From: a bacterium
GTDB lineage: Bacteria; SZUA-79; Acidulodesulfobacterales; Acidulodesulfobacteraceae
NCBI GenBank assembly: GCA_021821565.1
Contig: JAKACI010000017.1
Span: 1-13,290, forward strand
Direction: 5' to 3'
Length of the DNA stretch: 13,290 nucleotides
The stretch's first letter is position 1. Every line of letters starts with the position of its first letter. The notes beneath the pieces are model-generated. The model searched no databases, was not told where the DNA came from, and saw nothing but the letters and a program-made list of their open reading frames with translations. Shown here piece after piece: positions 1-6,856 of the stretch. The translations under genes and the position numbers were made by a program.

Positions 1-1119
1 AGCATCGTTCGCCTGAGATTTAAAAAGTTCCTTTATTGCATTTTTATAATTTATTGAATTTTGCATTTCAGGAAATTTTATTTTTAAATCGTTAATTTTA
101 TTGCTTAAAAAAAGCATTCGTTTATGCAATAGATTTGATTCGGGATAATGAATAAAAAAATTATGCCATATTCCTCCGGCTAATACAGCATAGGGATACT
201 TTTCTTTTGTATAATCGTATTTAAATCTTTTTTCAACGGGCAAAGTCCATTCACCCATCTCTCTATAGCTTGACAAAGGTAAATAAACAGGCTGTCTGAT
301 AGGAATTTCATCAATTAATTCAGAGGGCAATTTCATTTTAATATTATTAGAAGGATCGCCTAAAATAGTTAAAAATTTATTGAGCCATCCATTGCCGCCT
401 ATACCGTCAAACTTATCTTCGCTATTAAAAGCCTTACCGTAAACCCACTCAAACGTATTCGGCCAGCTTCCCATTTTTTCACCGTCGTCAACCATAACGG
501 AAAGATTAGATAATCTTTCATTCATATATAAAATTTCACGCACTGATTCTTCAGGGTTAGCAAACGGCAATTTATATCTTAATCTTTCATGAATAGGAAA
601 TAGATTGAAATATTTTCCGTTATATTCCGTTATAAAAATTTTATCTATATCGTTTGAATCAATGCCCGATTGGAAAAATTGAGAATCGTCTAAAAAAGCG
701 TAATTTATGCCTGCTTCATTAAGCGAATCAATGATATCCGGCTGCCATATCCTTTCTGTAATCCATGCGCCTTCAGGATAAACACCGAAATATTTTTTGA
801 CGGCTTCATTGAGCATTTCAAGCTGTTTAATTCTATCGTGTCGGGGAATTGAAGCCAATACGGGTTCATAATAGCCTCCGCCGAGCATTTCTACTTTATG
901 TTCAGATACGCCTTCTCTTATAATTTCTATTAATTCAGGGTCATTTTTAACAATCCATTCAAGCAGATATCCCGATATATGCAGACAAAATTTGCAAGAA
1001 TCATATTTTAAAAGAGTTCTTATAAGCGGGCTATAAGATTTATTATGCACTTCTTTAAATACGCCTTCAAAATTGCCAATCGGCTGATGACAATGAAAAC
1101 CCAATAAAAAATTAACCAT
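1..1119 (-). CDS. GH57 4-alpha-glucanotransferase/alpha-amylase-type enzyme, C-terminus cut by window
   Basis: Reading the minus strand from ATG at 1119 gives 373 codons without a stop to the window edge. It opens MVNFLLGFHCHQPIGNF. The GH57 signatures of the Thermococcus litoralis 4-alpha-glucanotransferase type are all present: HCHQP (residues 9-13), GGGYYEP (80-86), WITERIWQP (119-127) with Glu122 as the expected nucleophile, and DDGEKMG (211-217) with the catalytic Asp in the pair 211-212. The known family cleaves and transfers alpha-1,4-glucan segments in the cytoplasm. Family members are about 650 residues, so the missing part would be the C-terminal beta-rich domains. The start is set by AGAGGA (1129-1134), nine bases upstream and inside the end of the preceding gene. 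The preceding stop and this start abut as TAAATG, so translational coupling is likely. The family call is firm. Transferase versus amylase activity cannot be decided from the sequence. Confidence 0.88.
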   Translation of the reverse strand, partial: MVNFLLGFHCHQPIGNFEGVFKEVHNKSYSPLIRTLLKYDSCKFCLHISGYLLEWIVKNDPELIEIIREGVSEHKVEMLGGGYYEPVLASIPRHDRIKQLEMLNEAVKKYFGVYPEGAWITERIWQPDIIDSLNEAGINYAFLDDSQFFQSGIDSNDIDKIFITEYNGKYFNLFPIHERLRYKLPFANPEESVREILYMNERLSNLSVMVDDGEKMGSWPNTFEWVYGKAFNSEDKFDGIGGNGWLNKFLTILGDPSNNIKMKLPSELIDEIPIRQPVYLPLSSYREMGEWTLPVEKRFKYDYTKEKYPYAVLAGGIWHNFFIHYPESNLLHKRMLFLSNKINDLKIKFPEMQNSINYKNAIKELFKSQANDA

Positions 1120-2982
1120 TTATGATTTTCCTCTCTTCATATTTCCGCCCATCTCAGCGCTATTTATGTTTGAAGTAATTTTTGAAGTAATTTTTGAAGT
1201 AATTTTTGAAGTAATTTTTGAAGTAACTGCTGAAGTAACTGCTGAAGTAACTGCTGAAGTAACTAAAGTATCATCTAAAATAGCAGGCGGTTTTTTATCC
1301 ATCAGAATGTAAATACTTTTTAAATGCTGCCTGAAAACTTTTTCCATCATTGATTGAGACAACAGCGGATTATCTTCTCCGAGCCACCAGAACCAATCAG
1401 ATCCTTCGCTTTTTAATATTTGTTCTTCAACATTTTTAATTTTAATTTCATCTTTAATTTGTTTTTTCCATTTTAAAAATTCTTGTTTTGCATTTGCAAG
1501 CAGCACCCATGCCAAATTTTTTTGCTGTCCTCCTATCCACATCTGTAAATTTCCTTGAACCCACGAACCCGGATAAATATTGTCTAAAGTTAAATATTCT
1601 TCAGTTTCAAAAGCATCTTTAAGAGTCATCGGATTAATTTCATGTGCTTGGGTAAGCAATTCATATAAATCTTTTAAAAAATAGAACCCATTTTCAAAAT
1701 AATATTCCCATGCGTTTTCGCCGTCCATAATTATAGAAACAATAGCGTTTTTATCTATTTTATCAATTTCTTTTATCTTATTTATAAAATTATTTGCGGC
1801 ATCGTCGCCTCTCCATTTAGAATAAGTAAAACCGATAAGATCCGATAATCCAGAATCTCTGAATATTATTTTAATAGATGAATTTTTCCACTTGTAAATT
1901 TTATAAAGAGGAATTACATTGCGCCCTTCTAAAGAAATAGGCTTATGAATATCTACGCCTAAGGAATTGCTTAAAACTTCTTCACCGCTTGCGCAAAAAT
2001 TAATTTTCTCTTCCGCAAATAAATTAAGCGTCTCGGCTGATATAGCGCCTTCTGAAGGCCATACGGCTTTTATATTAAAAAAAGGTTCCTCATACCAATA
2101 ATTATTAATTCTTTTAATGTTTTCTTTCGCGCTTTCTAATCCTTCGGGGTATTCATGAAATTCAACGGGTTCGTATTGTATTCCCGTAATTTGAGCGATA
2201 ATACTTCCTGCATTAATATCAAGCAAAAGCGGTATAATAGGATGATAATAAGGCGTGAGCGTAACCTGGTATTCGCCTTTCTTCTTTTTAGACAGTTCAG
2301 CTAACAAAGTTTTATCTATTAAATCAGGATAATCAGGCTGCCAGGAAGGAATTTCCGCTCCTTTTATATAAGGCTGTCCATATAACGATAATCCGTATTT
2401 TAGCCATTTAGATATTCTTCTTAACAAAAGTATTCTGTCGTTATAAGTATATTTATATCCCTTATTTATCAATTGCTTTATTACAGGGTCATACCGCTTG
2501 ATCCATTCTCCACACCAGGCAAGATGAAACCACACCGTTAAATCAAAATAATACGAATCGTTTAAATAATGTAGATTGTTATCCTCTAAAGAAATATTGA
2601 CCAATTGCTTGTAAGGTTCAAATCTTTCAATCATTCTTTCTTCATTTGCCCATTTATAATATTTTACAATCCATTGCCGCCATTCATCTGTGAGCGTATT
2701 GATAACTAAAGGCTTAAGAAATCGGTCAGGAAGGATATTTTCAGCTTTCAGATGGTCTTCTTCGCTTAGAGCTAATTCTAATTTTAAATTATATTCCTGC
2801 CATTGATCAATTAACACCGGCGTTATATTTATATTGGCTTTCATGCCCTCTGCCGACATAATATTAAGCGGCATATCAATATAGTCTTTCATAACATGGA
2901 GATAAACCCATGGAAGCATAAACTCGTTTTCATGAGTTCTGTAATCAGGCTGGTGCATATGCCACCATAAAATTAAGTTCAT
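1120..2982 (-). CDS. GH57 alpha-amylase/amylopullulanase-type glycoside hydrolase with repetitive C-terminal tail
   Basis: This is a 620-residue GH57 enzyme predicted to hydrolyse alpha-glucans. It differs from both neighbouring GH57 types and matches the amylopullulanase-like group (COG1449): WWHMHQP (6-12), TPYYHPIIPLL (243-253), AVWPSEGA (306-313) with Glu311 as expected nucleophile, and MDGENAWE (419-426) with Asp420 as expected acid/base. SGLSDLIGF (377-385), GSWVQGN (472-478) and SEGSDWFWW (525-533) are further family hallmarks. No signal peptide is visible, so a cytoplasmic role on glycogen or maltodextrin is likely. After about residue 570 the protein leaves the family and ends in four-residue repeats (SAVT, then SKIT; residues 575-604), encoded by a 12-bp minisatellite. 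The start fits the family N-terminus; GAGG lies 11 bases upstream (2994-2997). The upstream mini-ORF array ends in TAATG overlapping this start, and the stop abuts the next GH57 gene. Substrate specificity is uncertain. Confidence 0.9.
   Translation of the reverse strand: MNLILWWHMHQPDYRTHENEFMLPWVYLHVMKDYIDMPLNIMSAEGMKANINITPVLIDQWQEYNLKLELALSEEDHLKAENILPDRFLKPLVINTLTDEWRQWIVKYYKWANEERMIERFEPYKQLVNISLEDNNLHYLNDSYYFDLTVWFHLAWCGEWIKRYDPVIKQLINKGYKYTYNDRILLLRRISKWLKYGLSLYGQPYIKGAEIPSWQPDYPDLIDKTLLAELSKKKKGEYQVTLTPYYHPIIPLLLDINAGSIIAQITGIQYEPVEFHEYPEGLESAKENIKRINNYWYEEPFFNIKAVWPSEGAISAETLNLFAEEKINFCASGEEVLSNSLGVDIHKPISLEGRNVIPLYKIYKWKNSSIKIIFRDSGLSDLIGFTYSKWRGDDAANNFINKIKEIDKIDKNAIVSIIMDGENAWEYYFENGFYFLKDLYELLTQAHEINPMTLKDAFETEEYLTLDNIYPGSWVQGNLQMWIGGQQKNLAWVLLANAKQEFLKWKKQIKDEIKIKNVEEQILKSEGSDWFWWLGEDNPLLSQSMMEKVFRQHLKSIYILMDKKPPAILDDTLVTSAVTSAVTSAVTSKITSKITSKITSKITSNINSAEMGGNMKRGKS
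1129..1134 (-). promoter_or_regulatory. Shine-Dalgarno for the downstream GH57 gene, inside the upstream coding end
   Basis: AGAGGA on the minus strand lies nine bases before the ATG at 1119 and within the last codons (MKRGKS) of the preceding GH57 gene. With the abutting TAAATG junction it supports coupled translation and fixes the start of the partial gene. Confidence 0.75.
1172..1267 (-). repeat. 12-bp coding minisatellite, eight units
   Basis: On the plus strand four exact copies of GAAGTAATTTTT (1172-1219) are followed by three of GAAGTAACTGCT (1220-1255) and a partial unit GAAGTAACTAAA (1256-1267). On the coding strand they give SKIT and SAVT in frame. The change between unit types is a clean block switch, as expected from slippage-driven expansion of two variants. 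Copy number changes by whole units would keep the frame and only alter the tail length. Confidence 0.95.
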
Positions 2983-3053
2983 TAATTAATTGTCCTCATT
3001 TATTTAAGTAACCTCATTTATTTAAGTAACCTCATTTATTTAAGTAACCTCAC
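2982..3053 (-). repeat. 18-bp tandem repeats reading as four head-to-tail mini-ORFs before the GH57 start
   Basis: Three exact tandem copies of an 18-bp unit occupy 2994-3047. On the minus strand the phase ATG AGG TTA CTT AAA TAA shows that every unit is a start codon, four sense codons and a stop, followed at once by the next start. The first unit (3053-3036) begins with GTG, the next two with ATG. A fourth diverged unit, ATG AGG ACA ATT AAT TAA (2999-2982), ends in a TAA whose last base is the first base of the GH57 ATG. The GAGG in that last unit is also the best Shine-Dalgarno for the GH57 gene. The repeat and its phasing are read directly. Whether the mini-ORFs are translated is not known, and no Shine-Dalgarno precedes the GTG unit. 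Confidence 0.9.
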
Positions 3054-3141
3054 CGTAAGCTAAAAGCTAACTTCAACTTTATACATAAACTGCCCGCCGA
3101 TAAATGGAAAGGAGTAAACCTTTAACTTTCTATAGAGCTAT

Positions 3142-3178
3142 AAAAAAACCTCCTGATAAAATAACCACCGAGGAGGTT
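3142..3178 (-). terminator. Rho-independent terminator downstream of the branching-enzyme gene
   Basis: On the minus strand AACCTCCT (3178-3171) pairs with AGGAGGTT (3154-3147) around a 16-nt loop. The second arm runs directly into further U residues (3146-3142), giving seven in a row with the last two stem bases. It lies about 290 bp beyond the branching-enzyme stop and before the next GH57 gene, so it probably ends the upstream transcript and separates two transcription units. The loop is longer than usual. Confidence 0.65.
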
Positions 3179-3192
3179 AACTAATATGGAAC

Positions 3193-3241
3193 AAAAGTAT
3201 CCGATTTATTAGTATAACAAAAGAAAAGTATCCGATTTATT
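3193..3241. repeat. Pair of 18-bp direct repeats, possible relic of an insertion-sequence end
   Basis: AAAAGTATCCGATTTATT occurs at 3193-3210 and again at 3224-3241 (31-bp period). Repeated terminal blocks in one orientation are typical of IS21-family ends, and GGATACTTTT-like repeats resemble what I remember from such ends, but no istA/istB-like coding sequence lies here. A regulatory direct repeat is the alternative. Confidence 0.4.
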
Positions 3242-3274
3242 TTTTATTTTTATTTATTTTTATAAAAACATCTG

Positions 3275-3305
3275 AAAGATACATCGCTTACTTAAATGTA
3301 TCTTT
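3275..3305. other. 10-bp perfect inverted repeat (hairpin)
   Basis: AAAGATACAT (3275-3284) and ATGTATCTTT (3296-3305) pair perfectly around an 11-nt loop. Neither strand has a directly adjoining U-run, so it is not a standard terminator. It could be an operator or an mRNA 3' end stabiliser. Confidence 0.55.
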
Positions 3306-3328
3306 AAAATAAAGAAAAACAAACTGGC

Positions 3329-3384
3329 GTCATTCCTGTGCAGACAGGTACGGTTTAAAGCCGTCGGCATTTAGACTGTTCATC
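3329..3384 (+). repeat. 56-bp dispersed repeat, copy 1
   Basis: Starts GTCATTCCTG and ends GTTCATC. It matches the reverse complement of 7123-7178 at 50 of 56 positions. It contains CCTGT-gcag-ACAGG (3335-3348) and the GCCGTCGGC block. It lies between the branching-enzyme gene and its terminator, in noncoding DNA. It appears to belong to a family of short palindrome-bearing intergenic repeats. Confidence 0.8.
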
Positions 3385-3463
3385 TAATCTTTTTAAAACG
3401 TTAAAGCACTTTTAATAATTTCTATCGGCAATTTTGGGTATATTCTATATTTATTAATATAAT

Positions 3464-5104
3464 TCAGCATATATCTTTTCCGTACAGTTTTTTTGCATCA
3501 ATCCATGGAAATATATTGTCTTTATATGATATGTCTTCAAACCATTTTTTGTCAAATGACTCGGCTCCTATCGCTATAGATATGCATTTTCTTGCTCTTA
3601 CCAAGTGAGCTTTAACGCGTCTTTCGGCATAGCTGACAGCCTGCCCAGTAGAAAGCAGAAATGTCCAATCGCTTGATTCGGCAAGCATCAATTCTCTTGC
3701 AGCCTGATTAAGCGCATCATTATAAATTACCTCATTATACCTATTTTTACATATATCAATCAATTCAATAGCTATGTCCGATAAAAATTGCTGAATTTCG
3801 TCATTTTTGCCGTTAAGCCAGACTTCGCCATAGCCTCCGCCGCCCCATGTAGAAGTGGCAGGCTGGGCAATCCATGTTTTTTCTTCGGGACTGTAAAGTA
3901 TGCCGTTTTTTGATTTTACATTAGAAAGCGCTTCTTTTGATATATCCTCTGCAGCGGCAGATTCTACACTGCTGTTTTTGTTCAGCTGTCTGAAAACGGA
4001 CTCTAACCACCATGTACCTTCAAACCACCAGTGACCGAATAATTCGGCATCATACATAGAAACGATTACAGGTGGCTCTCCTATTGTATTTTTTAAATAG
4101 TTTCCCTGCAATGCCCTGTTATATACAAACTGCTCCGCATGTTCAGAAGCTTTTCTTTTTGCGGCGCCGGGTCTATAAGCTTCTTTGTAATTTCCCGTTC
4201 CTGTAATCGCATAATATTTTAACCCTGTAAATGTCTTAATGCTTCCATGTCTTAACGGAATAAGATGCGGCAAATCAAGGTCAAATCCGACATCTCTGTA
4301 AAATTCCCTGTAAATCGGAGCTCCCGGGTAGCCTTCTTTGCTAGACCAGACCTGCCTGGAACTTTCAGGATCCCTGCCGAAAGCTACGACTCCGAAAGGT
4401 GTAACTACAGGCGAAAAACATCCGTTTGGCGGTTCAGGGTAAGCCATTTCTATTCCATGCTGATCTAAAAAAGTATAAAATATACCGTATCTATTTAAAA
4501 TAGCATCAAATCCTGACGTATATCCGCATTCAGGCAGCCAAATCCCAGAAGGTTTAATCCCAAGCAATTTTTCATGAGTTTCAATTCCCACTTGTATTTG
4601 AGCGGCAATAGTTTCAGGCTCTCCTATCATAAATAATAAAAAACCGTGGGTTGCAGCCGACGTTATTATATTTATATGCCCTAATTTATTATGTTTTAAT
4701 AATTCGTTAATTATATATTGACCGCCGCTGCTATTAAGTTTGTCTGCCAAGTTTTTATATCTTTCTCTATAAAATAATGTTACGGGATGAAATTCCGGAT
4801 CTGTTTGTGTTCTGAATGCTTCTTGGTCAAGAACTTTAACCCTGGCATCTACATAATTAATTAATCTCTCCGACAGCAGCGGATCAGCCATCATCGTTAA
4901 AAGAGTGGGGGTTAAAGAAATAGTTAAATTATAATCTATATTATCTCTTTCAAGATTGTCAAATGCTTCCAATAAGGGTAAATAAGTTTCGGTTGCCGCT
5001 TCAAAATACCATTCTTCTTCTAAATATTTAGACATTTCAGGATGTCTTACAAAAGGAAGGTGAAAATGCAGAACGGGAATCCATTTAGATTTTTCTGTAT
5101 TCAT
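3464..5104 (-). CDS. GH57 1,4-alpha-glucan branching enzyme
   Basis: A 546-residue GH57 protein of the branching-enzyme type characterised from Thermus and Thermococcus (EC 2.4.1.18). These enzymes make alpha-1,6 branches in glycogen. Evidence: LHFHLPFVRHP (12-22), ATHGFLLF (151-158), GIWLPECGY (187-195) with Glu192 as expected nucleophile, SMYDAELFGHWWFEG (349-363) with Asp352 as expected acid/base, and the glycine-rich STWGGGGYGEVW (418-429). AESSDWTFLL (475-484) and the length agree with the family. No signal peptide is seen, consistent with cytoplasmic action. The start follows an in-frame TGA and is the first ATG; CAGGAG lies 15 bases upstream, longer than ideal. The gene follows the DUF4912-like gene by 91 bp and a terminator lies about 290 bp downstream. 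It is not homologous to GH13 GlgB, so no glg symbol is given. Confidence 0.9.
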   Translation of the reverse strand: MNTEKSKWIPVLHFHLPFVRHPEMSKYLEEEWYFEAATETYLPLLEAFDNLERDNIDYNLTISLTPTLLTMMADPLLSERLINYVDARVKVLDQEAFRTQTDPEFHPVTLFYRERYKNLADKLNSSGGQYIINELLKHNKLGHINIITSAATHGFLLFMIGEPETIAAQIQVGIETHEKLLGIKPSGIWLPECGYTSGFDAILNRYGIFYTFLDQHGIEMAYPEPPNGCFSPVVTPFGVVAFGRDPESSRQVWSSKEGYPGAPIYREFYRDVGFDLDLPHLIPLRHGSIKTFTGLKYYAITGTGNYKEAYRPGAAKRKASEHAEQFVYNRALQGNYLKNTIGEPPVIVSMYDAELFGHWWFEGTWWLESVFRQLNKNSSVESAAAEDISKEALSNVKSKNGILYSPEEKTWIAQPATSTWGGGGYGEVWLNGKNDEIQQFLSDIAIELIDICKNRYNEVIYNDALNQAARELMLAESSDWTFLLSTGQAVSYAERRVKAHLVRARKCISIAIGAESFDKKWFEDISYKDNIFPWIDAKKLYGKDIC

Positions 5105-5119
5105 AGTAAAATTGTCTCA

Positions 5120-5125
5120 CTCCTG
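5120..5125 (-). promoter_or_regulatory. Shine-Dalgarno of the branching-enzyme gene, unusually distant
   Basis: CAGGAG on the minus strand is a strong match but lies 15 bases from the ATG. The in-frame TGA just upstream of that ATG, and the fact that GTG inside GGAGTGAG is out of frame, leave 5104 as the only plausible start. Confidence 0.55.
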
Positions 5126-5195
5126 AATAATAAATTAATATTGTAAAATTATTGCTGCAAAATTATTTGACTCTATAATAATACAAGTTTATTAT

Positions 5196-6593
5196 TTACT
5201 TATTTCTTCCGTAAAATCCGCTTCCCGATGAAGTAAAAACAGCATTATTTCCTGCAGACAAACCTTCTGTAGCACCTATTAGAGATATTTTATTATTTAA
5301 TAATTTTTTTGAATACTTTTTCGGCGGAGACTTGAATAAACACTTAGGAGGCCAGACAGGAGTTCTGGCAATAAATATAAACTCATTTTTTTCCGTAATA
5401 TAACCTATTTCCGCCCAAACCCTCGATAATTCAAACTCTTTAGAAAGAATTATATATTTATCTCCTGCAATAAAATCTAATGATTCATACCAGAGCATAT
5501 TATCGTCGGCATAAACTCTCAATAGAGGTTTTATGTTATTTAAATCAGGTTTATATCTTAATCTCCAGACAACTTTTCTTACCCGAGGTTTTTGAAAATA
5601 AATTCTTATCCAGCTTGACTTATTAATCTCAATAGGAATTCCGTGTTCAAGAACAGGAGCCTCATCTTTAGGACTCAGCGAACTCCAGCTTAAAGAAATT
5701 AAGCTAATTTCCGAATGAATATCCGTTAAACTGCCTTCTGCAGGTATTCGGCTTTCATTTTCTTTTTTATTTATTATATTTATATCATTTACATGAGTTT
5801 CTTTAGATTTAATCTGTGTTTTTACAACAATTTCGTCTGATTCATTTTCGCGTTTATTTTTTTGTTTATAAATGTTTTCTGGTATTTTGTTTTCATTACT
5901 TTGCCCTGACGTACTTTTAGCAATTTCAGATTTATTATTTTTTTGTTTATATTCGCTTTCTTTTGCCTCAGGTTTAATTTGCTTCTCATGCTCAGCACCG
6001 CTTTTGACTATTCCGGATTTTAGATTATTCCGCTGCGATTGTTGTGCATTTTCTGTTTTATTTGATTTTAGCTTATTTATTTTATTTACACTAATATCCT
6101 TAAAAAAATTTTTTTCTATAAAATCATTTAATTCTTTTACAAAATCTGCCGCTAAATTACTCTTGACAGTTTTATGCGACACAAAATTATAATTAAAAAT
6201 TTCTATTTCAAAATATTTCCTTTTTTTTTCTTCTTTTTCGTAAGCTTCGTTTAATATATAGTTAAAAATATTTAAACCGTAATCAGATTCTATTGTCCTG
6301 CATAATTTATCAAATCTTTCAAGTAAAATATTATTTTCTAATTCATGGATTTTTTCATTTTTAATAAAAAAAATACCTTCCACGGAGGGATTGAAGGTTT
6401 TTGAAATTTTTCTTTTATTATAATGCCTGCTGTCTTCATCGGCGCTATTATGCAATTTATTAAGAATAGAGGAATACTTTTGCTTGTCTTTAAATTTAGA
6501 ATATATATTCTTCTTTTTTTTTATATTAAAATCTTCAATGACTTTATAATCAAAAATTAAAAAAATATTCCCTTTTGCTTTATAAATATTCAT
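5196..6593 (-). CDS. Lys/Asn-rich protein with DUF4912-like C-terminal region
   Basis: A 465-residue protein with no signal peptide or membrane segment. Residues 1-170 are charged, with short hydrophobic patches and no domain I recognise. Residues 170-285 form a low-complexity Lys/Glu/Asn/Ser linker with a repeated YKQKN (215-219, 242-246). Residues 295-415 look folded and resemble DUF4912: a SWSSLSPKDEAP lead-in, a beta-rich core with WRLRYKPDL (343-351) and LRVYADD (358-364), then AEIGYITEKNEF (394-405) and ARTPVWPPK (409-417). The tail is Ser/Gly-rich. From memory, DUF4912 genes often neighbour GH57 genes, and this one heads the GH57 cluster, so a supporting role in glycogen metabolism is plausible but unproven. 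AAGGA seven bases upstream (6601-6605) supports the start. The gene is real; the domain call is tentative. Confidence 0.6.
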   Translation of the reverse strand: MNIYKAKGNIFLIFDYKVIEDFNIKKKKNIYSKFKDKQKYSSILNKLHNSADEDSRHYNKRKISKTFNPSVEGIFFIKNEKIHELENNILLERFDKLCRTIESDYGLNIFNYILNEAYEKEEKKRKYFEIEIFNYNFVSHKTVKSNLAADFVKELNDFIEKNFFKDISVNKINKLKSNKTENAQQSQRNNLKSGIVKSGAEHEKQIKPEAKESEYKQKNNKSEIAKSTSGQSNENKIPENIYKQKNKRENESDEIVVKTQIKSKETHVNDINIINKKENESRIPAEGSLTDIHSEISLISLSWSSLSPKDEAPVLEHGIPIEINKSSWIRIYFQKPRVRKVVWRLRYKPDLNNIKPLLRVYADDNMLWYESLDFIAGDKYIILSKEFELSRVWAEIGYITEKNEFIFIARTPVWPPKCLFKSPPKKYSKKLLNNKISLIGATEGLSAGNNAVFTSSGSGFYGRNK

Positions 6594-6819
6594 TTTTGCG
6601 TCCTTATTAATTAAGATTTAGTGAAATTTTTATTTCTTATCTTTTTAAGCATTTAACAAGTGTTTATTTTATCGCTTTTCTTGCCATAAAACTCATAAAC
6701 AGCCTGCGTATCTGCCTTTATACAGGGTATAAGAAGGAATGGCTAACTTGAAAATATAAATATAATCTTAATAAAATGAATAATTAAACAATTCAAAGTC
6801 ATTCCAGCAAAATGGAAAT

Positions 6820-6840
6820 CCATAAAATAAATTTTTATGG
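6820..6840. other. 8-bp inverted repeat
   Basis: CCATAAAA (6820-6827) pairs with TTTTATGG (6833-6840) around a 5-nt loop, just after a decayed GTCATTCC palindrome. No U-run adjoins it. Function unknown. Confidence 0.45.
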
Positions 6841-6856
6841 GAGAATTAAGGTTATA

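Larger units (their letters stand above)
2983..3463. other. Intergenic spacer between two GH57 genes
   Basis: No gene is supported in these 481 bp. From the GH57 start outward they hold the 18-bp mini-ORF repeat array, a less repetitive stretch (about 3054-3141) with no convincing promoter, the minus-strand terminator, the 18-bp direct repeats, a T-rich stretch (3240-3262), the 10-bp inverted repeat, and copy 1 of the 56-bp dispersed repeat. A promoter for the downstream GH57 pair should lie between 3054 and 3141. The best -10-like block I see there is TATAAA on the minus strand, without a good -35. Confidence 0.7.

Noticed and set aside
3186..3212. Eight-codon ORF (MEQKYPIY) after a perfect AGGAGG
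   Set aside because: The AGGAGG is explained as a terminator arm on the other strand, and the ORF is too short to call a gene. It is noted only with the possible IS relic.
4265..4468. Plus-strand open frame inside the branching-enzyme gene
   Set aside because: It lies wholly within a strongly conserved GH57 gene on the other strand and shows no recognisable motif.
5872..6192. Plus-strand open frame of 106 codons opposite the DUF4912-like gene
   Set aside because: It mirrors the Lys/Asn-rich linker as a Phe/Leu/Ser-rich string with no start signal. It is a shadow of the low-complexity region.
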